This document shows, piece by piece, positions 33,376 through 44,610 of a stretch of 64,000 nucleotides of DNA. A program made the translations under genes and the position numbers. Source of the stretch: Micrasema longulum (lineage: Eukaryota > Arthropoda > Insecta > Trichoptera > Brachycentridae); the NCBI GenBank assembly GCA_022494885.1, contig JAGVSM010003428.1, forward strand, positions 19,694-83,693. The letters are read 5' to 3'. Under the pieces are notes generated by a model. That model did no database searches, was not told the DNA's origin, and saw nothing but the letters and a program-made list of their open reading frames with translations. Within the stretch, counting starts at the first letter, position 1. Every line of letters starts with the position of its first letter.

Positions 33376-34663
33376 TTAAGCATCGGACTGAGTAATGAAA
33401 TGCCTTGGCAGTTTTCAGGACTAAACCCGATTTGAGAAAACACCCGATTATATTTTGTATGTTCGTACTTTTTTACGTTTATACCTAACAAGTATTGTTT
33501 ACTTCAAAATTTAGATCATTGCGTTCAATTTTAAAATCGAAAATTGTATTTAACTCTTCTTGGCAATGGATCCTATGCGATATATATGGCCTCATTTGTT
33601 CTTATAAACTACACGAGTAAAACAGCATTAAATTGAAACTGCTTTACTTTATTTTTCATTCCTAACCGCTTCAATAAAAACCATAATTGACTTTAATTAA
33701 AACAACGACAAAAAAAATCTTTCAGATTCTAAGCCGTTTTAGCCATTTTTTTCTTTTTCGTCCTGCTAAGATGAGGGTTAAGTCTCAATCAAATTACAAC
33801 GCCCAAAAGTGTATCTTCCTAGCATAAAATAATCCTTAACATTATTATTCCATTTTACAAATTTAATAATATTATTGGTATTTTAGGCGTTGCCAACCAC
33901 ATCCGACTCGATCCGATCACACCCGAAAGATATTATATATAGGATCCTACCCACTCGTTCACCTATCCTGGGAGATGAGAATTGCAAAGCGGGTTCAATC
34001 TACGAGCTGTGGGATAGCTAGGTATTTCTGGGAATATTTTATTTAAATAAAACGCTGCCGCCCGCTATCTCTTCTAAGTAAATTTTATTTTTGTTGCATC
34101 GGGGTGGTTCAAATTAAAGTCAAACATTAAATATTTTTTTCTAAGAAAATTTTGAATAGTTAAATGATTTAAGATTAGCACCTACAAGATTAAATTATAT
34201 ATTACACAATTAAAACCAACAGAAAATGCACCGTCTTCATACACACGAAACCATCATGACAGAATTTTGATACCTATTTATGGCCTTTTTATATATCCTT
34301 TCGGATAAACAGATCTGGCAGCTTTCAAAAAGAATTTCGAAGCTTCTAAAAAAAATAGTTTTCATTTCTGCGAATCAATCGTGTTCAATTGATTTAATTC
34401 CAGACAAGGAAAAATTTACTTCTCTCTTTTTCACAATCCAATGAAGTGCATATTATGTACTTCTGAAAAAAATTCTTTCAGCACAAATATACCAAGGCTA
34501 CCAAATTACTGGGAGCTCCTTCGGGCAAGATTTCTCGTTGAATAACAAGCGATTTTTCCGTATTTGTGGGCACCACCAAGGAGATTTTTGTCCTTAAATG
34601 CAATGTGTGGTATGTGGTGGGCAAGCCATACCTATTGGAGGTTTTTAAATCATTTCGGGAAGT
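33376..34663. other. Nothing recognised
   Basis: Mostly AT-rich. 33890-34080 is GC-richer with a TATATATAGG word and could be a promoter or LTR scrap. No coding motif. Confidence 0.4.
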
Positions 34664-35526
34664 GATATCAAATCAATATTTTTAATTGAATCGGCATTCA
34701 CTTCGTAACACTTTATTATAAATTATTATGAAAATAAAACTTTGTTATCAGTGTTACACAATTTTATTATTTTACAAGAACACAACTATAGTTTTGGGAA
34801 AGCACTCCTCCCATCAACGGGTGATATAAAACACATATAATAAACACAGAATATTGTTCAAAATGTCATCGAATCTAAACAAAAAATAAACAGATTAATC
34901 AGTGAAACTTAGAGCAGGGGGTTTTTTTTCCTTATCTAAGGTGTTGGCATATGAATGGATGGTTATCTTAAGTACAGATATGAAAACATGGACAGAACAT
35001 AATTTCGAATTTATTTCTTAAAATTTAGCACATAAGTGGAAGTTGCAATGAGTAAGTCTAAGATTTAATGTATGAGAAGATATCGCTCGGCTAAGAGAGT
35101 GTTAACAGACGCGGGTCTAAGAGGGTGAGTGCGGTGAGGGTGGTCGCAAAGGGAACATAGTCAATAAAGGCGAGGGGTGGTTAAATGTGTGATTATTAAT
35201 TAGGCTGTTCTCAGAATTTAAATTTTTGTGAATTTCTATAATTTCTAAATTATTCATATTACTGCCTTTGTTATTTACTTGGTGCAGGAGTTTTAGGTGT
35301 GATTATGAAATGAGTGGTTACTGTCTATTATATGATTCGCGAATTCCGAGAAATTATTATTGGTCAGGCAACGGTGGTGTTCGTTTAGACTAGTTTTAAG
35401 ATTTCGCGCTGTTTGTCCAATATAGACTTTTTTGCATTCGCATGAATAGTTGTGTTCTTGTAAAAGAGTTAAATTGTGTAACACTGATAATAAAGTTTTA
35501 TTTTTATAATAAGATATCAAATCAAT
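34664..35526 (-). mobile_element. Penelope-like element insertion in inverted arrangement
   Basis: The minus-strand frame 35520-35293 reads LLQEHNYSCECKKVYIGQTA, then RNLKTSLNEHHRCL and FANHIIDSNHSF: a GIY-YIG endonuclease with its Cys pair, YIGQT, Arg and E-H. It continues as KGSNMNNLEIIEIHKNLN after a frameshift. About 60 bases of this coding start (AGTGTTACACAATTT and ACAAGAACACAACTA) recur inverted at 34735-34795, so a second partial copy lies head-to-head at the left end. The 14-base GATATCAAATCAAT occurs at 34664-34677 and 35513-35526, as expected of a target duplication. No reverse transcriptase domain remains. Confidence 0.75.
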
Positions 35527-36949
35527 TTAATTCTAGTCAGTGTAGAAGTCACTTTTTCATCAATCCATCAAAGTACATATAGTGTGATTTGCGATAACCT
35601 TACCGAGATACACAGACTAAATAAATTTAATTACTTAATCAAACAGATAAAAGGAAAAATATGTATAACGCCACCCCATGCCTAGGGCAACGGGTGAAGA
35701 CCTCAAAGGCGGTGATAGTGAAAAAGATGTGCATGAGTACAGCAGAACGGACGAAAGAAGCACAAACCTTCTCTCAGGCCACGTGGTCATACTTTGGGCT
35801 GTGGGCTGTTGGAAGATAGCGGCGTCAGGCGGGCCGTTGTGTTGAGGACGACAGCGAAGGAACAATAGTCAACAGTACTACACCAGTTAGCAAAAAGGGT
35901 TAATGTTTTGGCGTCGGGTGGCAACCAGCCATAAAAAACAAACCAAACAATAAATCTCTTAGTCCAAGATGCAACTTGAAAACAAGGAGGTCTGTTACGA
36001 AATAAATTCAACATACATGCAGCTAGAAGTAAGAAGAAACAAATAAATGTAAAACTTAAAATATTGTAACATTAATGTCAGTGTGTTGTAAGGGGTTTAC
36101 TTTAGAAATTTTGTAAATATAATTGCTAATGTATTACTAGCCTAGATTGAAACAGAGTTTATACTCTGATAGCCAAGATATTTGGTGAACTTAACAAATA
36201 AGTTTACATTATGGAAATTTGAAATAGTAAATTAAAAATATGTTTGTGTTTTTTTTTTAAATATTTTTTAATTACTATAAAAAAATATTATATTTTCTTT
36301 TACAGAATATTTTATTTTTTCTTTCTTATGTTACACAAAAATATTATAACCGTCTATTTTATTTATTATAGGAGCGAAAATTCATTAACATTTTATTGTA
36401 TACCCACGAACAGGCCATACCTTTGTGGGATTTTTTGTGTACAATTTTTCTATTAATATGTATTTCAATGCTATGTAATTGTGCTTTATTTTTTTTTAAC
36501 TCTGTTTTATTATTATGTTTATTGTAAATTTAAATTTAAAAAAACCTATGTTAAACGATTTGAACGAAATTTGTGCGTTTCAATCGCATAATGACTATTA
36601 TCAAAGTTCCCAGTTCGATCCTCGATATGATCACTTTAAATAGAAATGTGATTATCTTTGGAGTTATGTGTTGATTCATAGCTTTAACAATTGATTTTCT
36701 TGCACATCTTTTTTATTAATATATATTATTTTTAACGTTATGACATTTCTTTTACAGCCTAAATCCATGTGCTGAATTTTTTATGTGATGACAGTTAATA
36801 AAACAGCGTGACCAAGAAGATTTACTGAAACATAATCAAGTTGAATGTACTCTTACCAGTTTGGGAACTGTTATGACGTCTTTTAAAATTAAAAAAAAAA
36901 TACTTCAGATCATAATTTACACTGATTATATTAGAATACTTTAACCCTA
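35527..36949. other. No gene; GC-rich unassigned block at 35640-36010
   Basis: 35640-36010 is distinctly GC-richer and contains CCCATGCCTAGGGCAACGGG and GGCGTCAGGCGGGCCGTTG. It has open frames on the minus strand (35635-35865, 36014-35787) without known motifs; it may be an LTR or a degraded element. 36575-36670 weakly resembles a SINE-B head (box-B-like CCAGTTCGATCCTCG). Confidence 0.35.
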
Positions 36950-37060
36950 GATCACAAACCATTCGTGGTATACTACGGACACGTCGTGTTTTTGCTGTCC
37001 AGCCTAAACACAGGAATTTTCTAGCTAGTCGGGACCTTAAACAATTTACGTCTGTACATT
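36950..37060 (-). repeat. Family G repeat, copy 1
   Basis: On the minus strand TAAGGTCCCGACTAGCTAGA and AATTCCTGTGTTTAGGCTGG match 52355-52400 on the plus strand. Function and class unknown. Confidence 0.55.
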
Positions 37061-37104
37061 CTGAAACTGTGGAATAAATAAGTAACAATTGTCTCTGTAC
37101 TTGT

Positions 37105-37225
37105 ACGTGAAGCATAATACTGAGCACCTTGCCTTCCTGTAACAGATAAGATACGCTGCATTTAATTTGATAATTATGTGCCCTCTGCACCACCAGGTGC
37201 GGATAAAAATTTAATAATGCGTATG
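37105..37225 (+). mobile_element. SINE-B, 3' part only
   Basis: CGTGAAGCATAATACTGAGC, GATAAGATACGCTGCATTTA and GTGCCCTCTGCACCACCAGG line up with the body and hairpin tail of the copy at 27355. Confidence 0.5.
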
Positions 37226-37923
37226 ATTTAGCAAGAATTCTTTCTTAAAAGGGTTTTCCATCTTCGTTGAAAATACTAAACGTTGTTTTCTATTTTTAAA
37301 TCGAACTACCCTCGTAAAATGGTCGGTCTATTAAATTCTACTTTCTCGAAGCCTCCGTTTACTTTTGCACTACGAAATGGGAAATAGTAAATAAAATCTC
37401 GAAATTTTCGCCAGTCGTATTTGCAACCTTCAGCGTACGTACAACATTCCCTACCGCCAATATATTCCACCGAAATTAAACGATTTTGATATCAAGAAGA
37501 TTGCTCTGTAAATAATTTACACAGCTTTTAAATAAAATGGCATTTCGATAATTTGCAAAATAAAATCTTTTTGGTACTCTCACCTATGTAAATACTTAAT
37601 AATCATTGATTCTAAAAAAATATTGTATCTTTTAATTTGGAAGACCATGTTTTGTAATTTCATCTGGAAAGGGGAGTGAATTTCTAATATTTGAAATTTC
37701 ACGTCGCTACGACTCGTCGTTCGATTTTTTTTATCAAAGAAAGCCGAGAAAAAATAAGCTATAAAACAGCACTTTGATTTAAAAATGGCATTTTAAATAT
37801 GTTTTGTAAACTTTATTTTGCTGTTGTTACTTACTTTTGATGATTTTGGATTTTTACCGAAGAAGGTCGAAATAAATTGCCTCAGAAATAGCAGCCTAAA
37901 CCCTTATCATGGCAAGCAATTAT
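37226..37923. other. Nothing recognised
   Basis: No coding or repeat signature seen. Confidence 0.45.
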
Positions 37924-38102
37924 GGCGGCCTCCGTGGTGTAGTAGTCAACACGCTTGACTCACATGCGGAAGGTTCCGGGTTCGATTCCCGGTGAGAACA
38001 CAAAAAATATATAATGTGATTTTTCTCAAGCCTGGGTTTTCTGTGATGTAATTCACCACTGTAATTAGGCCCAATGGCCTGTTGTGGTGCAAAAAAAAAA
38101 TA
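37924..38102 (+). mobile_element. SINE-A copy 2 (tRNA-derived SINE)
   Basis: GGCGGCCTCCGTGGTGTAGT, an intact box B (GGTTCCGGGTTCGATTCCCG), the body GTGATTTTTCTCAAGCCTGG and GGCCTGTTGTGGTGC, and a poly(A) tail. All parts are close to the copies at 27889 and 59811. Confidence 0.85.
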
Positions 38103-38824
38103 AAATATATATATATCTTTTTTTATTCTGATCCTGACACAGTTAAGCTGGCAGTGCATCTAAAATAGTTTTTTTCTACCATACGATTTTTTCTTAGTCT
38201 TTTTAGACAGACATTGCTTATTGTAATTATATTCAATAATATTCTATCAGCATGTATACAAATAACCATACTTCCCATTTATATTTTCGGCAATGTTCCT
38301 TTTTTGGACAAATGAAAAGATTTGTTTATTTACAGAAATTGGCGATGTCACATTAAAATGACATCCGATATTGTTCATTATAATTTCAAGAAAAAACTTA
38401 TAAGCAGATGAAATAAGCTACGAATATATGAAATAAATAATTTCGGGCTTTCTACACTGTAAAGGGACACAACACGGCATAGTTGAATTCAAATCAAGAG
38501 TTGCGTACTGAGCGACGTCAACAATGAAACTAATGGGTCAAAACGTAAACCTAATCATTTATGAGTAGTTTATTCGCCATATGTTTGATGTTCGTATGCG
38601 GTTTCTGGACTATTCTTAATTCTATGTATTTCACCTTTCTTTTTTGATTAAATTACCAAATTAAAAGCGTCCGACTTCAAGTTCTAACTTGTCAACATTC
38701 AAAATGACAGTCACGGGCTAGGCGACTTCACTATATTTTGTGTGTGAGCAAAAAGATAGCTATTCTTTCGTTCTTCTTAATCACTTTAGCTACGATGTTA
38801 TAAAATGTATTCGTTGTAGACGTT
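38103..38824. other. Nothing recognised
   Basis: AT-rich, with a TATA microsatellite directly after the SINE. No motif found. Confidence 0.45.
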
Positions 38825-38892
38825 ATAAAATGGTAGACATAGAAAAGTCGGTAAGTAACGGTATACAAATATGAAATAACATTTAGTAAAAT
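38825..38892 (+). mobile_element. Penelope-like element 3' terminal scrap
   Basis: GGTAGACATAGAAAAGTCGG and AATAACATTTAGTAAAA match the sequence right after the hammerhead-like motif at 55655-55740. The ribozyme-like part is missing here. Confidence 0.6.
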
Positions 38893-39001
38893 GTATTCGT
38901 TTCAATAATAATCATAGATTTTGAAGTTATTACATAAAACAAAAACAAACGATTTCAGTCATTCGGATTCAAAGTCCTTAATATACCTTGCAAATAAAAA
39001 G

Positions 39002-39538
39002 CCGTTTACACATGGACAATACAATACTATTTCGTCCCTGGACTTGACCAGTGTTCTCATGTATACAGCAATTCGTACCACAAAAAAATGTTCCGAGACA
39101 TCACCACCGAGATGCAGGCTATCTCCGCGGAACAATGATAACCCCCCCCCCCCCTACTGCGCATGATCACCAGCGGCTGAATTGTCCTCGTGTGAACACG
39201 AACGGACAGGACCTTGTGACAATAGAAATTTGCTTGACATGAATGCGTCGCTTCCGCACATTTTTTCTGCCGAAAATGGAGGCCAATATTTTTTTATTTT
39301 TTGTAGTTTTATCTTCAACAATTCCAATAAATGAGTATCTAGGAATAAATTAAATAGTATTTTTTGTAAATTCACTCGTAATAAACGCCGTCGTGTATTC
39401 ATTTTCGCAGCATTCACGTGTGAACTGCTGTCGAATTTTCGTATTGTCCCAGCGTTGTGTCCTGCGCGGTCGAGGCTATTCACAGAGCTGGTACTAGACA
39501 ATGTTGTCGTATGTTTTGTATTATCCACATGTAAACGG
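39002..39538. mobile_element. DNA transposon-like element with terminal inverted repeats
   Basis: The left end CCGTTTACACATGGACAATA and the right end (reverse complement CCGTTTACATGTGGATAATA) are inverted with three mismatches. Subterminal GTGTGAAC words and a CTGGAC-TTGACCAG / CTAGTACCAGCTC pair also mirror each other. Inside is a run of about 15 C at 39139-39153. No transposase frame is present, so it is non-autonomous. The open frames at 38921-39242 and 39154-39552 fall across it and are not genes. Target duplication not resolved. Confidence 0.65.
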
Positions 39539-41098
39539 TCCTTAAGACACAAACATATAAATATAACTGAAGCTATGAAAAAAATGTGGAATGAATAAAA
39601 TTATTCTCTATTTTAGTTAGGAATTCCTGATTTATTTTTAGAATCAGGAAAAAATATTTCGCCAAGTAATTGTTGGTAAATGTGGGCAACCGTTTTCCAT
39701 TTCCTGTGTATTCGCCCGAAGTTTTTCGAGACAAGTAATTTTTTCATTGGCCCGAGTTTCGAAGTATATAGTAAGGGTGATTTGGACCTTATCCAAATAG
39801 GCCGAGATTTGAGGGTACGTCGAGGGTGCCAATGTAATATATAGGCCAGTAACACAGAAGGAAAACTCTCCTAACCTTAGAACATCGTGTCCTACAATGT
39901 GCTTTCCGTAAATCTTTAGTAAACATAATATGAAATTTTCTCGATTGGGATGGCGTTTAGCCTTTTGTTATCTTAATAAGTGAACCGAAAAACAAAGATA
40001 TAAAGCCAGTCAGTCGCTTTTGCTACCCATGTCACGTCACATGGACCTAACTTATATTTATATTATCTAATATCCATCATCTATATTGAATTTGAATACA
40101 ATTTTTGCTACAAAAACAATTCAATTTACGTTCTTCGATGTTTTTTATATCCTTTATGCTTTCTATAGTTGTGTGTTTACCAATTTCTATTTGTCAATGA
40201 ACTTTATTTTCAATATGCTCGTTTAAAGCTAGGAAACGGAAGCACTTGCCTTATTGTGAAATGAAGACATTTCAGAAAGAAATAAATTCCACTTTTATAA
40301 GTGGTTATAATTTATTTATTTAAGTATACCGATATTTTTTTTTAACTAGGTAAAGATTTGTTTGATGATGAATTGTTTTTATTTTGCTTTATTTATTTAT
40401 TTATTTATAATCATATTATATGGAATGAATATGCAACATATTACGATATATTTAGTTTATCTCTGCCTTACTCAAAAAAATAATGAAATAAACATATTCT
40501 TATCAAAAAGAGCAAATCAATTTCAGGAGATCGGGTTAGAATACTTATAATTTGATTGATTAATGTATTTGGTTATTTTGTTATTTTAAAGTAAACTTAA
40601 TATAAATTGAATTAATTTAAAATGTGTATGTATTTCAAGTTATTTATATGTGTATAGTATAATAATATATCAAACTGGATTTTTTTTCAAGCACTCTTTA
40701 AATCTCATATATGTAAATGGCAAAAAAGCCGTATACATATAAAAAAATATTACATCCACAAAATTTTAATTTATATAAAGTTGCTTCGGCTATCTAACGA
40801 GGGTTATTTACTGCGTTCTAAAAAAAATTAAAACCCAGTGAAATGATAAGTAAAAACAGAATACATAGTAAGAAACATATTTAAAGACATAGTAAAAAAA
40901 TGAATATCTGTGCATGTAAAAAGCACATTTAAAAAAACATAGCAAGTTAAAGTCAGCATTACTGCACTTTATTCAACACCACATAATACAGATTATGAAC
41001 AAAAATAAAGACAGCAAGATGTTATGAGAATACACTTTTTTTGTGTTTATTTTTTTCTGTGTTTAAAACGTGGTGTGTAGAATATAGTATACTTCATG
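39539..41098. other. Nothing recognised
   Basis: 39600-39860 is moderately GC-rich with two overlapping minus-strand open frames of 62 and 80 codons that match nothing I know. The remainder is AT-rich. Confidence 0.4.
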
Positions 41099-41356
41099 TC
41101 GGTAGTCAGATGGCAGAAGGGACGATCTGTATTATTTTCTGTTTTTTAGTTTTCAAAAGTTTTAATCAATATTTCAGTAAATATACACAAAATAAAAATA
41201 AAAAAATTAGCGTAATTTAGAATGGTAATTTATTATTGAAAAGCAACACTAAAATATTTTAGTTTGGGGATTGAAGTTTTGAAATTGAGTCGTATTTCAG
41301 CTATCCTGAACATTATTGAAAATTACAGATGGTCCCTTTTGCCATCTGACTACCGA
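41099..41356. mobile_element. MITE with 32-bp terminal inverted repeats
   Basis: TCGGTAGTCAGATGGCAGAA (left) and TCGGTAGTCAGATGGCAAAA (reverse complement of the right end) open a terminal inverted repeat of about 33 bases with two mismatches. The interior is AT-rich without a coding frame. Total length about 258 bp. The target duplication cannot be fixed because CAT(A/G) next to the ends is also partly inverted. A sequence at 21271-21305 resembles the left end. Confidence 0.85.
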
Positions 41357-41453
41357 TATGGAATACGGAATGTGGTGTGTGTGTTTTGTGTGTTATGTGA
41401 GTAGTTTTATGAAAATCAATGAGATACAGAAAATATGTAATAAACAATGTTTG

Positions 41454-41598
41454 AGTATGTCCAAATGCTTGCAAACTGGCTGGATTTCCTCCCTAGGGAG
41501 TTATTCATATTATAATCATTTTTGAATTAACTACCTGGTAAATGAAGAAGTATAAAAATTGGAAAATTGTTTTCAGGCGTTGTCTAGTAAGGGATTTC
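41454..41598 (+). repeat. Family A, start module only
   Basis: TTTGAGTATGTCCAAATGCT, GGATTTCCTCCCTAGGGAGT and AAAATTGTTTTCAGGCGTTG match 4975-5080. The copy stops before the core. Confidence 0.65.
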
Positions 41599-41604
41599 TT
41601 ATTT

Positions 41605-42396
41605 ATGAAAGCTCATATATTCTATAAAGCAGGCCATATTACGGAAGCGTATTCAAGAATATAACGAACCAATGAGCATTAAAGTGTTTCTAATGTTAAT
41701 ATCTTTTTAAAATCGGATGTAACTTTGTCTAGAGAATTTGAGAGATTTGTTAATGTAGTCAATGTGTTCATGAAAATTTCGTTTGTTATCTAGTATCACT
41801 CCAAGATATCCTATTGAAGTTACAACAGAAAGAATTTGGTCATTTAGTTCATAATCAAAAGTCATTATTTTTTTTAGATCTACGGTAAGAAATTATTTTC
41901 CATTTGTTTATATAAAATTCAAGGTTATTTATTTTGTACCAGACATGAAAAGAATCAATAATATCTTATAAAGCAAGACAGTCACTGGCATTTTTAATTA
42001 CTTTAAAAATTCTTTATCGTCAGCAAATTCCAAAATTTTGTCGTAGAGAACGCATTGACAACATCATTAACAAATAAATTAAAAAGGAGGGGGCTAAATG
42101 CGCACCTTGCGGTTCACCTGATTTAACCATAAAACTATTTGAGGTGAAATTATCAATCATGAACTTTGTTTTCTTTGGAAGAGATAGGATTTTAGAAACG
42201 ACAGGAACGGGTCTCAAATGCCAAGAGTATAAAGTTTAAAGTAAAGAATTGTATGATCGACTTTGTCGAAAACCTTAGAAAAGTCAGTATACAGTACAGC
42301 AACTTGCAGATTGTTTTCAAGTGTTTTTTGTTGCGGGTAAACTACCGCGCGTTTTAAAATCACAATGCGCGTAAGGCCTAAAACATCCATGTCCAT
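41605..42396 (-). mobile_element. Jockey-like LINE, reverse transcriptase remnant
   Basis: From 42396 down the minus strand: VAVLYTDFSKVFDKVDH (motif A, catalytic Asp kept), then SGEPQGAHLAPSFLIYLL (decayed motif B), then EFADDKEFLK across a frameshift (motif C with both Asp), then YLGVILDNKRNFHEHIDYIN (thumb) and RNTLMLIGSLYS with the following LEY-like region near 41640. Domain order is complete from motif A to the thumb, but frameshifts and stops disable it. Same group as the elements at 43020 and 63117. Confidence 0.85.
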
Positions 42397-43019
42397 TCCA
42401 CGAACAGTACCTTGTTTGTTGGCAAATGAACTTTTTTTAACCGATTATTTTCTTGTTTCAAACTTGTTGAGTTGTACTATTTATACAACGCAACGCACAA
42501 TATGATTACCATAACTCAGTATTTTAAGTCCATATTACGATGTACTAAAATATTATGTTAATGGGGGTTGTAATAAATCTTCACAACCCTTCAGAAAAGA
42601 CAACGCGTTCCGTAACACAGCTAAAGAATTATCATTTGGTTTTTATACTTTGGTCGGGAAATATTTTTTATCAGGCTACGTGCTTTTTAAATTACGCAGA
42701 ATATTCGTGTTTGAGATTTCGAGCAAAAATACGGGAAGAGATTTAAAGATTGAAAAATACTTTCTCGATAGCTTGGAGTGAACTTTAAATTTGTATCGCA
42801 ATTTCGATACAAGAGTTTAACAAATAATGAAAACATTGAAATAACAAAAATAATATGATAAAATATAAAGGCGAAATGCAATCTGTCTTTATCATTTGAT
42901 ACACGAGAGAGATCAGTCTATCTTTTCAGAGGTAACTCATTGTAGAATTTCAATCCCTTGTACAATGAGTTTTGAGATTCTGTTTTTCTCCTCATTGGTA
43001 ATCTTATCTTTTTTTATCT
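42397..43019. other. Nothing recognised; small hairpin at about 42797
   Basis: TTGTATCG...CGATACAA forms a 8-bp hairpin near 42791-42812. No coding motif. Confidence 0.4.
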
Positions 43020-43245
43020 CTTGATGGCAGATGACAAACTCTTATTATGGATCGATTAGCATATTATCAGCACTACCAAAGCTTTTTGAAAGTATTGTAT
43101 CGGACAACATTAAACATGAATTTAGGGATATAATCACATCACATCAACACGGATTTTGATCTGGAAAATCAACTGAAACAAACCGTCTGTTACATAAGAA
43201 TTATATTTGCGAGACATTTTCAAGTCGTTTACACGTAAATTCTAT

Positions 43246-43618
43246 CGATGGCTCAGTTCCATACAGAGATAAGTAGAAACTGCTTGTTTTGAGTACTGGC
43301 CAACCAAAGTTTTGAAAGACCCAAATTGATTTGTAACAAATAATTATTTGCATCACCTTAAGTGTAATAGATATGAATATATTTTTGTAAAATATGTACA
43401 AATTTATTATTTATTTTAGAATTAAAGGCGTTATACAAATTAACACAACTTTTTAATTAGTTATGGAGCTGAGAAATTGTTTAGTTCGTTTATTTCTAAA
43501 TGAAAACATTAGTCTTTTATGAGAAAATCAATTGATAAAGAATGTTTTTTTAATGTGGTTAATAGTTTAACTAAAAACATCATTTTTTTAGTTATTCCTC
43601 TATGAAACTGAGCCATCG
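43246..43618. mobile_element. MITE-like DNA element inserted in the LINE
   Basis: The ends CGATGGCTCAGTTCCATA (43246) and CGATGGCTCAGTTTCATA (reverse complement, ending 43618) form a 27-base terminal inverted repeat with 4 mismatches. CTAT flanks both sides (43242-43245 and 43619-43622), giving a 4-bp target duplication. The host LINE frame continues across the site as NSI-NTDF. Length 373 bp, AT-rich and non-coding. Superfamily not assigned. Confidence 0.88.
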
Positions 43619-44304
43619 CTATAAACACGGACTTTCGTAAAGCATTTTACACTGTAAACCTTAAAATTCTGATAAGAAAATTGCAAAAACTAGGCTTTCG
43701 AGGTACCTTTATTAATTATTTATCAAGTTATTTGGCTGGACGCAAAGTTGCTGTTAAATTGAATGAATATTTGTCAATTAAGTTATCAGCTTTTATTAGA
43801 ATTCCTCAGGGTTCTTTCTTTGGTCCCCTTCTTTTCAATGTATTTATAAATGGTATTGCGCTGATATTTAAAAACGTCAAATACCTTTTTTTTGCTGGTG
43901 GTTTGAAAAGGTTTAGGAAGTTAAAAAAATAATAGTGTTAAAATATAACAATCAAATATCGATAGATTATGTGTGAATGGTGTGTATTATATCGATTATA
44001 TCTGAAGAATAAGTGCTACCACATATCTTTCAATCGCATACGCTGTCTAATAGTATATATCTATTTTATAAATAATACTGTTGTGTCACCGGTTGAATCA
44101 ATCAAAGATCTTGGCGGCATATTCGATAGAAAACTTTCTTTTTCATAGCACCTTGAAATTATGCAATTTCAAATGCAAAAAGCAATGCAAATTCTTGGGT
44201 TTTTTCATTTGAAATACAAAACACTTCAAAAACATTAATTAAATTCAATTATTGTACTGCAAATTGGTGAGATCTCAGTGCAACTTAAATGCAACTTAAA
44301 TCTG

Positions 44305-44610
44305 GTCGTTTTGTTTTTATATTTGTAAAAATAAAATAAAGCATTCAGTAGACTCAAATCAGTGTTTTATTTCTTATATTGTAAACTCGAGACAAGATCT
44401 GGACTTTTTTGGTGTAAGTCTTTATAGATTCACAAAGATAGACCAGATTTTGTCTTGAGGTAGTAATTTTTATTTTTTTGTCCTAGCTTTAATATTATTA
44501 AGTTGTGTTTTATTTTATTGGTGCCTGTATTTATTATAAGAAATTGTATTTACCATTATGAAAATAGACTGCATAAGTCCGTCAAATAAATAAATGAATG
44601 TATTATAAAA
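44305..44610 (+). mobile_element. Retroposed insertion with 9-bp target duplication
   Basis: TTAAATCTG occurs at 44296-44304 and 44611-44619. The 306-base insert ends with GACTGCATAAGTCCGTC (a GACT/AGTC hairpin) and AAATAAATAAATGAATG, a LINE-type 3' end. Inside, CTCGAGACAAGATCTGG (44388) and CCAGATTTTGTCTTGAG (44441) are inverted. AGTAGACTCAAATCAGTGTT (44347) recurs at 50216. No coding frame. Confidence 0.75.

Noticed and set aside
36822..37193. 123-codon minus-strand open frame
   Set aside because: It spans the family G repeat and a SINE-B tail, so it is a composite of unrelated repeats.
39154..39552. 132-codon minus-strand open frame
   Set aside because: It lies within the inverted-repeat element 39002-39538, has no recognisable motif and its codon content follows the local GC level.
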